Of a stretch of DNA of 51,958 nucleotides, positions 10,201 to 18,400 are shown piece by piece. Within the stretch, counting starts at the first letter, position 1. Every line of letters begins with the position of its first letter. The notes beneath the pieces are model-generated. The model was not told the origin of the DNA. It did no database searches and saw only the letters and a list, made by a program, of their open reading frames with translations. This DNA comes from Bacteroidaceae bacterium. GTDB taxonomy: Bacteria > Bacteroidota > Bacteroidia > Bacteroidales > Bacteroidaceae. The stretch covers positions 1 through 51,958 of the forward strand of contig JAGCYD010000038.1 in assembly GCA_017960985.1 (NCBI GenBank), read 5' to 3'. Position numbers and translations under genes: made by a program.

Positions 10201-11398
10201 GCACCATCGAACCATAGATGATTTCGTCGCTTCCGTCTTCATCGGCATCAGCAATAGAGAAGTTATGGTTGCCTTGTCCATACCATCCGCTATTGTTGTA
10301 GCTGTGCCAGGTGTTGCCCACCTTATATAGTTTGTTTGTACTTTTGTTTACACGATAGGTGCATGCGTCAATCTTTGTGTAGATGCCTCGGCCAAGGAAG
10401 ATGTAGGGGTTCACGCCATCAAGATAGGGTGCTCCCATGAAATACTTGCTTGAACGATGGCCATACGAATCGCCCCAGTCAGACGCATTGCCGCGCGGCA
10501 AAGGATAGGTAATGACATCGTATGTATATCCCGTTCTGCCGTTGATGTACATCAGCCATTCCTCTCCGGCATTGGAGAAGGTATAGTTGGCAGAATGGAC
10601 GATGCCGTCTCTGATGTTCTCATTGACATTGCCGATGGTCTCGGTTGAACCGTCAGAATGATGGATAACGGTATTTGCTCCACCTCGATAGAGAACTTCG
10701 CAAGAACCATCCTCATTCCAGTCGAAGGCTACAGCATCCCACTGCTCGTCGGCACCATAAACAATGTTAGGTCCGCAGTCAATCCACCACAGACGCCCAT
10801 AATTGATGCTTGATGCATAAACCTCAATCTGGCAGTACATCTGCTTGTTCGAAGAGGGGAAGAGCTCATCCTGGTCCGTCTGATTCTTACGCTTGACGAT
10901 AAAGTCAATCTTTCCATCTCCATCGACATCGCCAAGGGAAATGTCGTTGATGGTGTAGTTCGCCATAGCCGTTGATGGATTGTTCTGTTTCCACACCGTC
11001 ACACCACTTCGTGCCTGCACATTGGATACAGGGAACTCGAAGTACTGAGTCTGCCAAGGTGTCACAGCCGCACATTGCTGGCCAACGACTCCGTTCTTGA
11101 CAGCGGCAACCGTGTAGGAACTGGAAGAGCCACCGCCTGCGTCCACATAATTGGAAGCATACAGATTCTGTGCGATAAGTGCTCCGTTCCGATACAGATT
11201 GTAGGTAACGCTGTAATACTCATCTGCTTGCACTCTCCAACTGACATACACGCCAGAAGAAACATTCACGGCAACCAGACCTCTGTCTAACTGATCCGTC
11301 TTACGCTGTGCTTGAGCACTATTGACGAATACGATTGAAAGTATAGCAAAGACAGCTACACTTCCGAGCCGATTAAGGACTCTAAAAAGATTTTCCAT
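7250..11398 (-). CDS. Rhamnogalacturonan lyase, PL11 family, large multidomain secreted form
   Basis: A 1382-residue secreted enzyme. A signal peptide (1-30, ending VNSAQA) precedes a PL11 catalytic beta-propeller (about 32-645) that opens with RGLVAVNV and carries repeated calcium-type loops (DVDGDGKID, ADADEDGSDE) plus the late GDIIGDWREEIVMR segment. This family cleaves the rhamnogalacturonan I backbone of pectin by beta-elimination. Downstream is a beta-rich stretch (about 650-960, with NGDRLNIGT near 860), a LamG-like region (about 965-1160), a CBM-like domain (about 1164-1326), and a tail (about 1350-1382, LDGRR then VKMSDGTTKKVLIK) resembling Prevotella type IX sorting tails. SprA of that system is encoded in this window. 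Typical PL11 enzymes are near 620-770 residues. Export by T9SS is inferred. Confidence 0.92.
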   Translation of the reverse strand: MENLFRVLNRLGSVAVFAILSIVFVNSAQAQRKTDQLDRGLVAVNVSSGVYVSWRVQADEYYSVTYNLYRNGALIAQNLYASNYVDAGGGSSSSYTVAAVKNGVVGQQCAAVTPWQTQYFEFPVSNVQARSGVTVWKQNNPSTAMANYTINDISLGDVDGDGKIDFIVKRKNQTDQDELFPSSNKQMYCQIEVYASSINYGRLWWIDCGPNIVYGADEQWDAVAFDWNEDGSCEVLYRGGANTVIHHSDGSTETIGNVNENIRDGIVHSANYTFSNAGEEWLMYINGRTGYTYDVITYPLPRGNASDWGDSYGHRSSKYFMGAPYLDGVNPYIFLGRGIYTKIDACTYRVNKSTNKLYKVGNTWHSYNNSGWYGQGNHNFSIADADEDGSDEIIYGSMVLDFHTGDSSLHGCSSTNLGHGDALHVGDLDPFRNGLETFACNESSPCNNFRNAATCEIYARTVGSGDDGRAMAGNFTNEYPGGIAASTGSGIIPLSYVQPNPTSPVYISGMANNWNAQTPYPMALNFRIYWDGDLLSETINGPGSSEGYLFVDKLGQRIFDTGHGNYATQCINGTKKNPCAMGDIIGDWREEIVMRTSDNRFIRVYTTVTPTEHRMQSLWYDHQYRQAMVWQTEGYNQPPHPSFFVGELEGLTQAPPALTWTGRTGIGNNGSITTALNGRDVFVWPDGNGSQYSVNINSGAQPSTLFLNSRQTIEGGDRVQYTETKHTWDRIRLNGSGLSGNTNLCKQGTSAAHLPTQTHTHTGKTDIWQGALICYGSITNSDIWGNRFTELFFGSDLSAPESSYKSITMEYGSALYISSNLKTTPYVNDNGYAHMTVNNLTIKEGSRLVFDINGAGNANGDRLNIGTLFVRKQNWQYGPRYLVPVIDIRSNGALADGDYLLGTLQNMAAGSASLLDVRVECSASVAGHFGTVFFNNSNKSYYLHIGTAIDASYQLDNGVYLDVFTQNFEDTDWMDNWSIVLGNRLTAVQQSNGASGSKCIWLKSVLDSNNGTSATFTLPAISEYANTSVYQFDFDFAQTSIIGSNADRAGEIILRDENNNAIATFRAFTGATTGEIVVGGNVVGNYSVTKGVYFRTETAPTINHHVSLRSSAAGTTLYIDGTPINIASYFVKVRSILYNTNRYAGQMQFDNIKLNCKIEGAYEVAVTNGGFDANNNTGWSGTGFIFQSYTNAEHYNKTFDTYQTITGLENGWYILTVNGFYRNGINDNGTNKLATLYANDAAQAVRLRSSIGLSDLQAATGLTAYPNNMHDAEVAFQAGLYGNILRVYVSNGTLLLGVRKSIATTYDWAIFDNFRLYYVGNGSSYVREELDDDVLTSVEEVKTQTTPVCYYTLDGRRTSAVEAGHLYIVKMSDGTTKKVLIK

Positions 11399-11912
11399 GC
11401 TAATTAGATAATTTTAGTAAAACTTGATTGGTAATTGTTGTATAAAGCATGATAAGTGTTCAAAACATTCATTTTGAACAAAGTCCTTTGTATGGCGGAG
11501 TATCGTTTTCCTGCATTTCCATGGTCATTCGTGTTAGATGGTTATTAATAACGCCATAATAGGCGCTTTTGTGAGCACTAACATAGGCATGATATGTTCT
11601 GCAAGGCGTATTCCTGTCCGTTGTATTCTGAAGCCTCCGATTGATTCGGATTCAGAATAGGGAAAACATGGAAATATAATAAGGTAAGGCTAACAGCCTT
11701 TTTGCCTTAGCTTTTCGAAGAGTGCAGACACATTATACCTATTAGAACAGGGGTGCTGTCCGAATAAGGATAATGGGCATTTTGTAAGACCAAGGGCTGG
11801 CAAAGACACTACGATAAAGAATCGGAGAGGTAAGATTTTTCATGGTAAATAAGATTGGTAAATAGATTGGTAAATAGGTAATTGGTAAGTCTTTGCATAG
11901 TGTATTGCACTG
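11399..11912 (-). other. Long structured 5' leader of the lyase gene
   Basis: If the promoter at 11913-11944 is used, the lyase mRNA has about 510 nucleotides before its start. No ORF of useful length was seen in it. It contains a strong hairpin (11624-11659: nine pairs, a 3-base bulge, then five pairs around a TTGAT loop), a second perfect 8-bp hairpin (11458-11465 with 11472-11479) and, near the 5' end, three tandem 12-bp repeats (11842-11877). Function unknown. Confidence 0.5.
11842..11892. repeat. Tandem 12-bp repeats ATTGGTAAATAG
   Basis: Two exact units (11854-11865, 11866-11877), one near-exact unit before them (11842-11853), and a partial ATTGGTAAG (11881-11889) offset by 3 bp. They lie just downstream of the predicted lyase transcription start, a possible binding site for a regulator on DNA or RNA. 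Confidence 0.6.
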
Positions 11913-11944
11913 CAAAAATAGGAATCAATTTATACAATTCCAAA
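11913..11944 (-). promoter_or_regulatory. Promoter of the PL11 lyase gene
   Basis: Minus-strand TATTTTTG (11920-11913) and TTTG (11944-11941) separated by exactly 20 bp: a full match to the Bacteroidota promoter. It is about 515 bp upstream of the start codon. Confidence 0.65.
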
Positions 11945-12025
11945 AAAATCTTAATTTTTTATACGATTATACCAACATTTTCCCATTTCTACCAATGCGT
12001 GACTTCTCGTTGGGCGTGAACTTCA

Positions 12026-12276
12026 CCCCCTCAACTATACCCTATATTGAGCATACGGCAATCACCATGCGGTGAATACCGTATTCTTTTTGAATTTGCA
12101 ATAAGCATTTTTTCGAGGAGTACTGTATGCTCAAATCGGGGTATAATTATGACCTCAAAAATCAATATTGTCTCGTCAAAAAATCAACACCGTTGATTTC
12201 GAAAATCATTAGTATTAAATTGCAAAATCATTACCGTTGATTTTGCAAATCATCAGTGTTGATTTGACAGGGTATA
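12026..12276 (+). repeat. Composite dispersed element, copy 1
   Basis: About 250 bp closely matching 51525-51772 in the same orientation. Left module: ACTATACCC (12034-12042) and GAGCATACGGCAAT (12049-12062) pair with GTATGCTC (12125-12132) and GGGGTATA (12138-12145), enclosing the small palindrome CACCATGCGGTG. Right module: five consecutive 22-bp units (12160-12269). The element ends in GGGTATA, an inverted match to its left-end TATACCC. It lies between the lyase promoter and the promoter of the downstream lipoprotein gene. No conserved ORF is present. Confidence 0.8.
12160..12269 (+). repeat. Five 22-bp iterated units (in copy 1)
   Basis: Units start at 12160, 12182, 12204, 12226 and 12248 with no gaps; each begins AATCA. 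Units 2, 4 and 5 contain GTTGATT and are dyads; unit 2 has perfect arms AATCAAC/GTTGATT. Units 1 and 3 lack the right arm. Confidence 0.85.
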
Positions 12277-12292
12277 AGTTTTCTTGTTTTTC

Positions 12293-12324
12293 TTGCACAT
12301 ATTAAAATAAATTCCGTAACTTTG
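12293..12324 (+). promoter_or_regulatory. Promoter of the D-rich lipoprotein gene
   Basis: TTG at 12293-12295 and TAACTTTG at 12317-12324, spaced 21 bp. The expected leader is about 40 nucleotides and ends in an AT-rich stretch before the ATG at 12369. It starts 17 bp after the composite repeat. Confidence 0.6.
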
Positions 12325-12368
12325 TTGCATATACATTTAATTATTATTAACAAATAACCTAAAATTCT

Positions 12369-13004
12369 ATGAAAACAATTTCGAGAATGAGCCGCTGGTT
12401 CGGCGCCGTTGCAGCCCTGTTGCTGCTTTCTGTTTCTTCCTTCACGCTGACTTCGTGCGGTGATGATGACGACGATGATTTTAATCTGATGTTCGATGGA
12501 GAAAAAGCCAAAGTCACGAAGGTGGAAGTTGGGGGAAATACAGGATATATCTACAATGGCGAGGAAGTAAAGTGCTATTACATCTGTATCTATGGCATTG
12601 ATGAAGACGGGGAGAAAGGCATGATTGAAATCGATTTGGGTGGTCCTCTGTTCGGCAAGACCCTGGATTTGACCAAAGATGTGAACTTCTACGATGTACC
12701 AGGGGAGGAACCTGCTTGGTGGACATATATGGGAATATTTGAGTATGAGGAAGAATATGATGGATATGAAGATATAGCTTGGTATAATGTTGCGTATGAT
12801 GATGAGGAAGAGGGGTATGAAAGTGATTTCAAGTCAGGTACACTATATGTTAGCCTGAGTGGCAGTTCTATCACCATCAAGGCACAGGGCGTGACCTGCA
12901 ACAATGAGTCCTTCAGCATCAACTACTCTGGCAAGTACTCTGAACCTCTATATTCGGTGAAGGGCGAAGTAAAGAGCAAGAATCAGGCCAAGATGAAAAA
13001 GTAA
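12369..13004 (+). CDS. Putative surface lipoprotein, unknown function
   Basis: 211 residues. A basic N-terminus and hydrophobic core end in LTSC (Cys30), followed at once by GDDDDDD. An acidic run directly after the lipidated Cys is the known Bacteroidota signal for export of lipoproteins to the outer face of the outer membrane, so a surface location is inferred. The mature part is acidic and beta-rich with several Tyr/Trp (PAWWTYMGIFEYEEEYDGYE about residues 118-137) and a Lys-rich end. I do not recognise a family or catalytic motif. It is monocistronic, with its own promoter (12293-12324) and terminator (13025-13066), and lies directly after composite repeat copy 1. Confidence 0.75.
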   Translation: MKTISRMSRWFGAVAALLLLSVSSFTLTSCGDDDDDDFNLMFDGEKAKVTKVEVGGNTGYIYNGEEVKCYYICIYGIDEDGEKGMIEIDLGGPLFGKTLDLTKDVNFYDVPGEEPAWWTYMGIFEYEEEYDGYEDIAWYNVAYDDEEEGYESDFKSGTLYVSLSGSSITIKAQGVTCNNESFSINYSGKYSEPLYSVKGEVKSKNQAKMKK

Positions 13005-13024
13005 AATAGGTGTATTGAAGCCTA

Positions 13025-13066
13025 AGAATAGGTAGTTTGCAGCCGCAAGCTACCTATTCTGTTTTC
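13025..13066 (+). terminator. Intrinsic terminator of the lipoprotein gene
   Basis: A 16-bp stem (13025-13040 with 13045-13060, one G-U pair) with loop AGCC, followed by GTTTTC. It lies 20 bases after the stop codon. Confidence 0.85.
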
Positions 13067-13094
13067 TTGTCATCAGCATTTTGTTTCTCCATAT

Positions 13095-13126
13095 TTTGCT
13101 TATGCGCTCGGTTTTCACTACCTTTG
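13095..13126 (+). promoter_or_regulatory. Promoter of pheS
   Basis: TTTG (13095-13098) and TACCTTTG (13119-13126) spaced exactly 20 bp. The expected start near 13130 gives a leader of about 17 nucleotides, too short for an attenuator. Confidence 0.7.
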
Positions 13127-13147
13127 TCACGGAAATTTAGAATCGCT

Positions 13148-14167
13148 ATGTTAGAGAAAATACAGAAGCTGATTGAGGAGGTCAATGCACTACAGGCAAA
13201 GAATGCCGAGGAAGTTGAGGCCCTCCGTATTAAGTACTTGAGCAAGAAGGGAGAGATTACGGCCGTAATGGCTGACTTCCGTACCGTGCCCGCCGAGATG
13301 AAGAAGGAGGTGGGAATGCGGATAAACGAACTGAAGAACCTTGCACAGGAGAAGATTAACGCCTTGCGAGATGCCGTTCAGGTAGAACAGACCGCAGGGA
13401 GCGACCTTGACCTTACTCGTACACCATATCCCGTCAAGTTGGGTGCCCGTCATCCCCTGACGATTGTAAAGAACGAAATTGTAGATATTTTCAGCCGTAT
13501 GGGCTTTACTTTGGCAGAAGGACCGGAAGTGGAGGACGACTGGCATGTTTATTCTTCGATGAACTTTGCCGACGACCATCCTGCCCGTGATATGCAGGAC
13601 ACTTTCTTCGTCGAAGCACATCCCGATATTATCTTGCGTTCCCACACCAGTAGCGTGCAGGCGCGTGTGATGGAGCGTCAGCAGCCGCCCATCCGTGTTA
13701 TCTGCCCGGGGCGTGTATATCGCAACGAGGCTGTTTCTGCCCGTGCTCACTGCTTCTTCCATCAGGTGGAAGGTCTGTATGTGGATAAGAATGTGTCTTT
13801 TGCCGACCTGAAGCAGGTACTTTTGCTCTTTGCACAGGAAATGTTCGGTACAGATACGAAGATTCGTCTGCGTCCGTCATACTTCCCCTTTACAGAACCT
13901 TCGGCAGAGATGGATGTCAGCTGTACCATCTGCGGCGGTAAGGGATGTAGTATGTGTAAGGGTGCTGGCTGGCTCGAGATATTGGGCTGTGGTATGGTTG
14001 ACCCTGCCGTGCTCGAGGCTAATGGTATCGACAGTACACAATATACGGGTTATGCTTTCGGTATGGGAATCGAGCGCATTGCGAACCTCAAATATCAGGT
14101 GAAGGATTTGCGTTTGTTCTCGGAGAATGATGTTCGTTTTCTTGACGAATTTAAGAGCGCGAACTAA
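13148..14167 (+). CDS. pheS: Phenylalanine--tRNA ligase alpha subunit PheS
   Basis: The alpha subunit of the (alpha-beta)2 enzyme that charges tRNA-Phe in the cytoplasm. From the ATG at 13148 it has 339 residues, the usual length. An N-terminal coiled-coil arm (about 1-85) precedes the class II catalytic core: HPL (about 101), FHQVEGLYVD, and the motif 3 region GMGIERIANLKY. A four-cysteine insert (CTICGGKGCSMCKGAGW) sits before the active-site strand and looks metal-binding, though some PheS proteins carry such an insert. A frame reading upstream to 13037 would start inside the previous gene's terminator and upstream of the promoter, so it is rejected. pheT is not adjacent. A strong terminator follows. 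Confidence 0.96.
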   Translation: MLEKIQKLIEEVNALQAKNAEEVEALRIKYLSKKGEITAVMADFRTVPAEMKKEVGMRINELKNLAQEKINALRDAVQVEQTAGSDLDLTRTPYPVKLGARHPLTIVKNEIVDIFSRMGFTLAEGPEVEDDWHVYSSMNFADDHPARDMQDTFFVEAHPDIILRSHTSSVQARVMERQQPPIRVICPGRVYRNEAVSARAHCFFHQVEGLYVDKNVSFADLKQVLLLFAQEMFGTDTKIRLRPSYFPFTEPSAEMDVSCTICGGKGCSMCKGAGWLEILGCGMVDPAVLEANGIDSTQYTGYAFGMGIERIANLKYQVKDLRLFSENDVRFLDEFKSAN

Positions 14168-14196
14168 TCCCGAATTGATATACATCAAGAAAAAGG

Positions 14197-14228
14197 CGCA
14201 TCCTAAAAGAAAAAGGATGCGTTTTTTT
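14197..14228 (+). terminator. Intrinsic terminator of pheS
   Basis: Stem CGCATCC/GGATGCG (14197-14203 with 14215-14221) followed by seven T (14222-14228). Confidence 0.9.
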
Positions 14229-14315
14229 GTGGCGTAACGAAATACCCGTACCGTTGCATCAAACAATACGAGAGTATTAGTTTTTTAGGGTTAATAAAGA
14301 TTGTTTTTCATGGTA

Positions 14316-14350
14316 AACGCCCGTCTTCGAGAGACGCTAGGCGTTTTTTT
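14316..14350 (+). terminator. Second terminator-like hairpin, orphan on the plus strand
   Basis: Nested stem AACGCC/GGCGTT (14316-14321 with 14340-14345) and CGTCT/AGACG (14322-14326 with 14332-14336), then a T-run (14344-14350). It points in the plus direction although pheS already has a terminator 90 bp earlier. On the minus strand it could serve the chromate transporter genes, with a weaker T-tail. It may be bidirectional, or end a short unannotated plus-strand RNA. Confidence 0.6.
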
Positions 14351-14376
14351 ATGTCTAAAATTAACCCGAAGTAAAA

Positions 14377-14955
14377 CTACAGCAGAATAAGACCAGCCAA
14401 TCCGCACAGACAGATGATGCGGATGGGATTCATCTTGTAAACCGTGACGGAAATAAAAGCGAAAAGGAACAGCCCGACGCTAATCCAGAACTGCCAAGGA
14501 CAGATACTGGGTGATGAGAAGTTCTCCTCGTTCATCAAACAAAGGGTGGCCGCCATGATTAGTCCGACAACAGCGGGACGAAGCCAACTGAATATGTTTA
14601 CCACGATAGGATGGTTCTTGTGGGCAATCAGGAAGCGAGTAATCAAAAGCATCAGTATGAACGAGGGCAGCACAATAGATAGGGTGGCAATGAAACTGCC
14701 CAATACTCCCCAATACCAGGCGTGGCCGGCATTGACGATGCTGGTATAACCTACATAGGTGGCCGTATTGATGCCAATAGGGCCTGGGGTCATCTGGCTG
14801 ATGGCCAGTATGTCCGTGAACTGTCCCATCGTCATCCAGTGGTAATGGGTGACGACTTCGCCCTGAATCATGGATACCATAGCATAACCTCCTCCGAAAC
14901 CGAAGAGTCCAATCTGGAAAAAGCTCCAAAAGAGAAGTATGAACTGTAGTATCAT
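14377..14955 (-). CDS. Chromate transporter (CHR family) half-size protein, second of pair
   Basis: A 192-residue membrane protein of the CHR family. The family opening FQIGLFGFGGGYAM (about 13-26) and the motif ISQMTPGPIGIN (about 52-63) are present, followed by about six hydrophobic segments. CHR proteins occur as one long protein or two half-size proteins acting together. Here it overlaps the preceding half (14952-15485) by ATGA. The family is named for chromate efflux, but the physiological anion in gut anaerobes is uncertain. The pair follows purL on the same strand. Confidence 0.88.
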   Translation of the reverse strand: MILQFILLFWSFFQIGLFGFGGGYAMVSMIQGEVVTHYHWMTMGQFTDILAISQMTPGPIGINTATYVGYTSIVNAGHAWYWGVLGSFIATLSIVLPSFILMLLITRFLIAHKNHPIVVNIFSWLRPAVVGLIMAATLCLMNEENFSSPSICPWQFWISVGLFLFAFISVTVYKMNPIRIICLCGLAGLILL

Positions 14956-15485
14956 AATCTGTCTTCTTTGATTTGTCCGTAAACATAACCGCCGATGCCT
15001 GCCAGCAAGACGACATAGATGGGGCTGAAGCCCATTAGCCAGATGAGCAGGGCGGCAACGATGGGTATCCAGATGTTGTAGATGTTCACCTTGGCCATGC
15101 GCCCTATTTTGAATACAGGCGCAGCGATGAGTGCAACTACAGCAGGACGGATGCCACGGAATATACGCTCTACAATGATGTTGTCGCGGAAGTGACGGAA
15201 GGTGAGTGCTATAGCCAGGATGATGATGAACGAGGGTAGTACTGTCCCCAGTGTACTACAAATGGCACCACGAATGCCGTATCGCTTGTAACCGATGAAT
15301 ATACCGATATTGACGGCAAAGATGCCCGGACACGATTGGGCCACGGCAATCAGGTCGAGTAACTCTTCGTGTCCGACCCATCGCTTTTCGTCCACCACCT
15401 TTGCTTCGATAAGGGGAATCATGGCATAGCCTCCCCCGATGGTGAACAGACCAATCTGGAAGAATGTCCTAAACAGTTCAAACAT
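14952..15485 (-). CDS. Chromate transporter (CHR family) half-size protein, first of pair
   Basis: 177 residues from the ATG at 15485; an in-frame TTG at 15494 is possible but less likely, since the ATG aligns with the partner's N-terminus. Motifs are FQIGLFTIGGGYAM (near 9-22) and VAQSCPGIFAVN, the CHR signature in this half. The protein is hydrophobic throughout with basic loops. The ATG overlaps the purL stop by 8 bases and the gene's stop overlaps the second half's ATG, so all three are probably translated from one message. It probably forms a heterodimeric inner-membrane transporter with the second half. Substrate inferred only from family name. Confidence 0.86.
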   Translation of the reverse strand: MFELFRTFFQIGLFTIGGGYAMIPLIEAKVVDEKRWVGHEELLDLIAVAQSCPGIFAVNIGIFIGYKRYGIRGAICSTLGTVLPSFIIILAIALTFRHFRDNIIVERIFRGIRPAVVALIAAPVFKIGRMAKVNIYNIWIPIVAALLIWLMGFSPIYVVLLAGIGGYVYGQIKEDRL

Positions 15486-18400
15486 GCTGCTCAATCCATA
15501 CCCTTGCGTTTACGAAGGCTTCAATCCAAGGTGTGACTTCGTCCTTGCGGCGGTCTTCGGGATACCAAGCACACTGCCAGGGGAATATGGCGCGTTCCAG
15601 GTGGGGCATCATGGCAAGATGGCGACCATCGGCAGAGCAGATGCCTGCGGTAGAGAAGTCGCTGCCGTTAGGATTGGCAGGATAGCCGTCGTAGTTATAT
15701 TTGGCAACGATGTTATAGTCGTCTTCCTTACCTGTCATGCTGAACTTGCCTTCACCGTGTGCCACCCAGATGCCCAACTTGTTTCCACTGAGTGAACCGA
15801 ACATAACGCTGCGGTTTGTGGGGATGGTCAGGGTAACGAATGAGGACTCGAACTTGTGTGAGTCGTTGTGCTGCATCTTAACGCCCTTGTCGGTAACCAG
15901 TCCCAGTTCTACCATCAACTGACAACCGTTGCAGATGCCGAGCGAAAGTGTGTCGGGGCGAGCATAGAAGCGTTCAAGGGCTTCCTTGGCTTTCGGGTTG
16001 AACAGGAATGCACCTGCCCAGCCTTTGGCAGAGCCCAGAACATCGCTGTTGGAGAAACCTCCACAGAACACAATCATATTGACATCTTCCAAGGTTTCGC
16101 GGCCTTCGACAAGGTCGGTCATCATGACATCTTTCACATCGAATCCAGCCAGATAGAGGCTGTATGCCATTTCACGCTCGCCGTTAGTTCCTTTCTCGCG
16201 GATGATGGCGGCACGGACACCTGAGCGTCCCTTGCGGTCGGCCGTAATGCCATATTGTGCCAGCGTGCCCTTGAAGTCCTTGTTGAAGGCCATCTCCAAA
16301 GGTTGCTGCTTGTAGTTCTCAAAGCGCTCTTTGGCTTTTCCGTTCATGCTTTGACGACGGTCGAGCAGATAACTGCTGCTGTACCATACATCGCGTAGGT
16401 GGTCGATGCCGAACTGATATTCTGCACCATCGAGTTCAACCTGTACGAGTCGTTCGTCGGTGGTTTCTCCCAGTTGTATGAAGCTTACGCCTGCCTTGTT
16501 CAGCAGTTCGGTGAATGCTTTGTTGTTCTTGTCGGCCACTTGCACCACAATGCCAGGGTTCTCGGCAAAGAGTATCTTCACAATGTCGGGAGACTTGAAG
16601 GCATCCAAGTTCACCTTGACACCTCCCTGCTGGTTGGCAAAGCACATCTCCAGAAGGGTTGTAATCATACCTCCGGCAGAAATGTCGTGCCCAGCAAGAA
16701 TCAGTTCCTTGTCAATACATTGCTGTATGGCATTGAAGCAAGAACGGAAATATTCCGCATCCTTTACCGTAGGCACATCGTCGCCAATCTTATTGAGGCT
16801 TTGTGCAAAAGCAGAACCGCCCAAGCGCAACTGGTCGAAACTAAAGTCGATGTGGTAAAGCGTGGATGGGGTAGTGGTGTTGAGTACTGGGCTTACCACC
16901 TTTCGGATGTCCGAAACTTCACCACCACTGGTAACAATGACGGTTCCCGGGCTTATCACTTTGTCGCCGTTGGGATATTTCTGGCTCATCGAAAGGGAGT
17001 CTTTACCCGTCGGGACATTGATTTGTAAAGCACAGCAGAAGTCACTCAACGCCTTTACACCTTGGTACAGGCGGGCATCTTCGCCTTCCTGCGAACGACA
17101 GGGCCACATCCAGTTGGCAGACAGACTGACGCTGTCCAGACCTTCTGTAAGAGGAGCCCATACAATATTGGTCAGGCTCTCGGCAACGGAAAGGACACTA
17201 CCTGCGGCAGCATTGGCCAATCCTGCCTGGGGCGCATGTCCCAGAGCCGTAGCAATACCTTTGCGTCCACGATAGTCGAGTGCAACGACACCACAGTCGG
17301 AGAGTGGTAACTGAATTTCGCCCTGACACTGTTGGCGTGCAACCTTGCCCGTTACGCTACGGTCAACTTTGTTCGTCAGCCAGTCCTTGCAGGCAACGGC
17401 TTCGAGTTGCAATACATTGGCTACATATTCCTGAAGTTGAGCGGCATTGTATTTAACATCCTCGTAATGCCGTTCAACGGTATTGTCGCGCATGTAAGTT
17501 TTGGGTGAATGTCCGAACATATCCGCAACATCCAAGTCGAAGGGGCGCACGCCGTCAGCCTGTTCAAAGGCAAAGTGAGCATCGCCTGTGGTCTCACCCA
17601 CAACATAAAGCGGGGCGCGTTCGCGCTCGGCTATCTTGCGGACATGGTCGAGGTGCTCTTCCTGAATGAGAAGTCCCATACGCTCCTGACTTTCGTTGGC
17701 AATGATTTCCTTGCTCGACAAAGTTTTGTCGCCAATAGGCAGGGCCTTCATGTCTATCAAACCTCCACATTCTTCCACGAGTTCGCTCAGACAGTTCACA
17801 TGGCCTGCACTACCGTGGTCGTGGATGGAAACAATGGGATTCACATCTTCTTCGCAAAGGGCTCGTACAAGATTGTTGGCACGCTTCTGCATCTCGGGAT
17901 TGGCACGCTGTACGGCATTCAGCTCTATACCGTTTGAGTAACGGCCTGTATCAACCGAACTTACAGAGCCACCGCCCAAACCGATGCGGTAGTTGTCACC
18001 ACCGACCACGACAATCTTGTTGCCTTTTGTCGGAGTGCCTTTCAGACAGTCGCGCTTTGTACCGTAACCGACACCACCTGCCAACATGATAACCTTGTCG
18101 TAGGCATATTGTGGACCTTCCTTTTCCTGATGCTCGAAGGTGAGGACAGAGCCACAGATAAGCGGTTGTCCGAATTTGTTACCGAAGTCGCTTGCACCGT
18201 TCGAAGCCTTGATAAGAATCTGCTCGGGTGTCTGATAGAGCCACTTGCGGACGGGCAGAATATGTTCCCATTCGCGTTCGGCTTCGGTACGCGGATAACT
18301 GGTCATATAGACAGCCGTACCGGCGATAGGCCATGAGCCAACACCGCCACCCATACGGTCGCGGATTTCTCCACCCGTTCCTGTAGAGGCACCGTTGAAA

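Noticed and set aside
11893..12075. 60-codon plus-strand ORF entering composite repeat copy 1
   Set aside because: The matching frame is not kept in copy 2, no ribosome binding site is visible, and it crosses the lyase promoter.
12160..12269. Five regular repeats as a CRISPR array
   Set aside because: The 22-bp units are contiguous with no spacers, differ from each other in a fixed order, and no cas gene is nearby.
13037..13147. Longer PheS N-terminus starting at 13037
   Set aside because: It would begin inside the previous gene's terminator and upstream of the pheS promoter; the family start is MLEKIQKL at 13148.
14316..14350. Nested hairpin as an integron attC site
   Set aside because: The core GTTRRRY/RYYYAAC bases are not present and no integrase gene is in the window; a terminator explains it.
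16399..17028. 209-codon plus-strand ORF opposite purL
   Set aside because: It is antisense to an intact conserved enzyme; its length follows from codon bias of the real gene.
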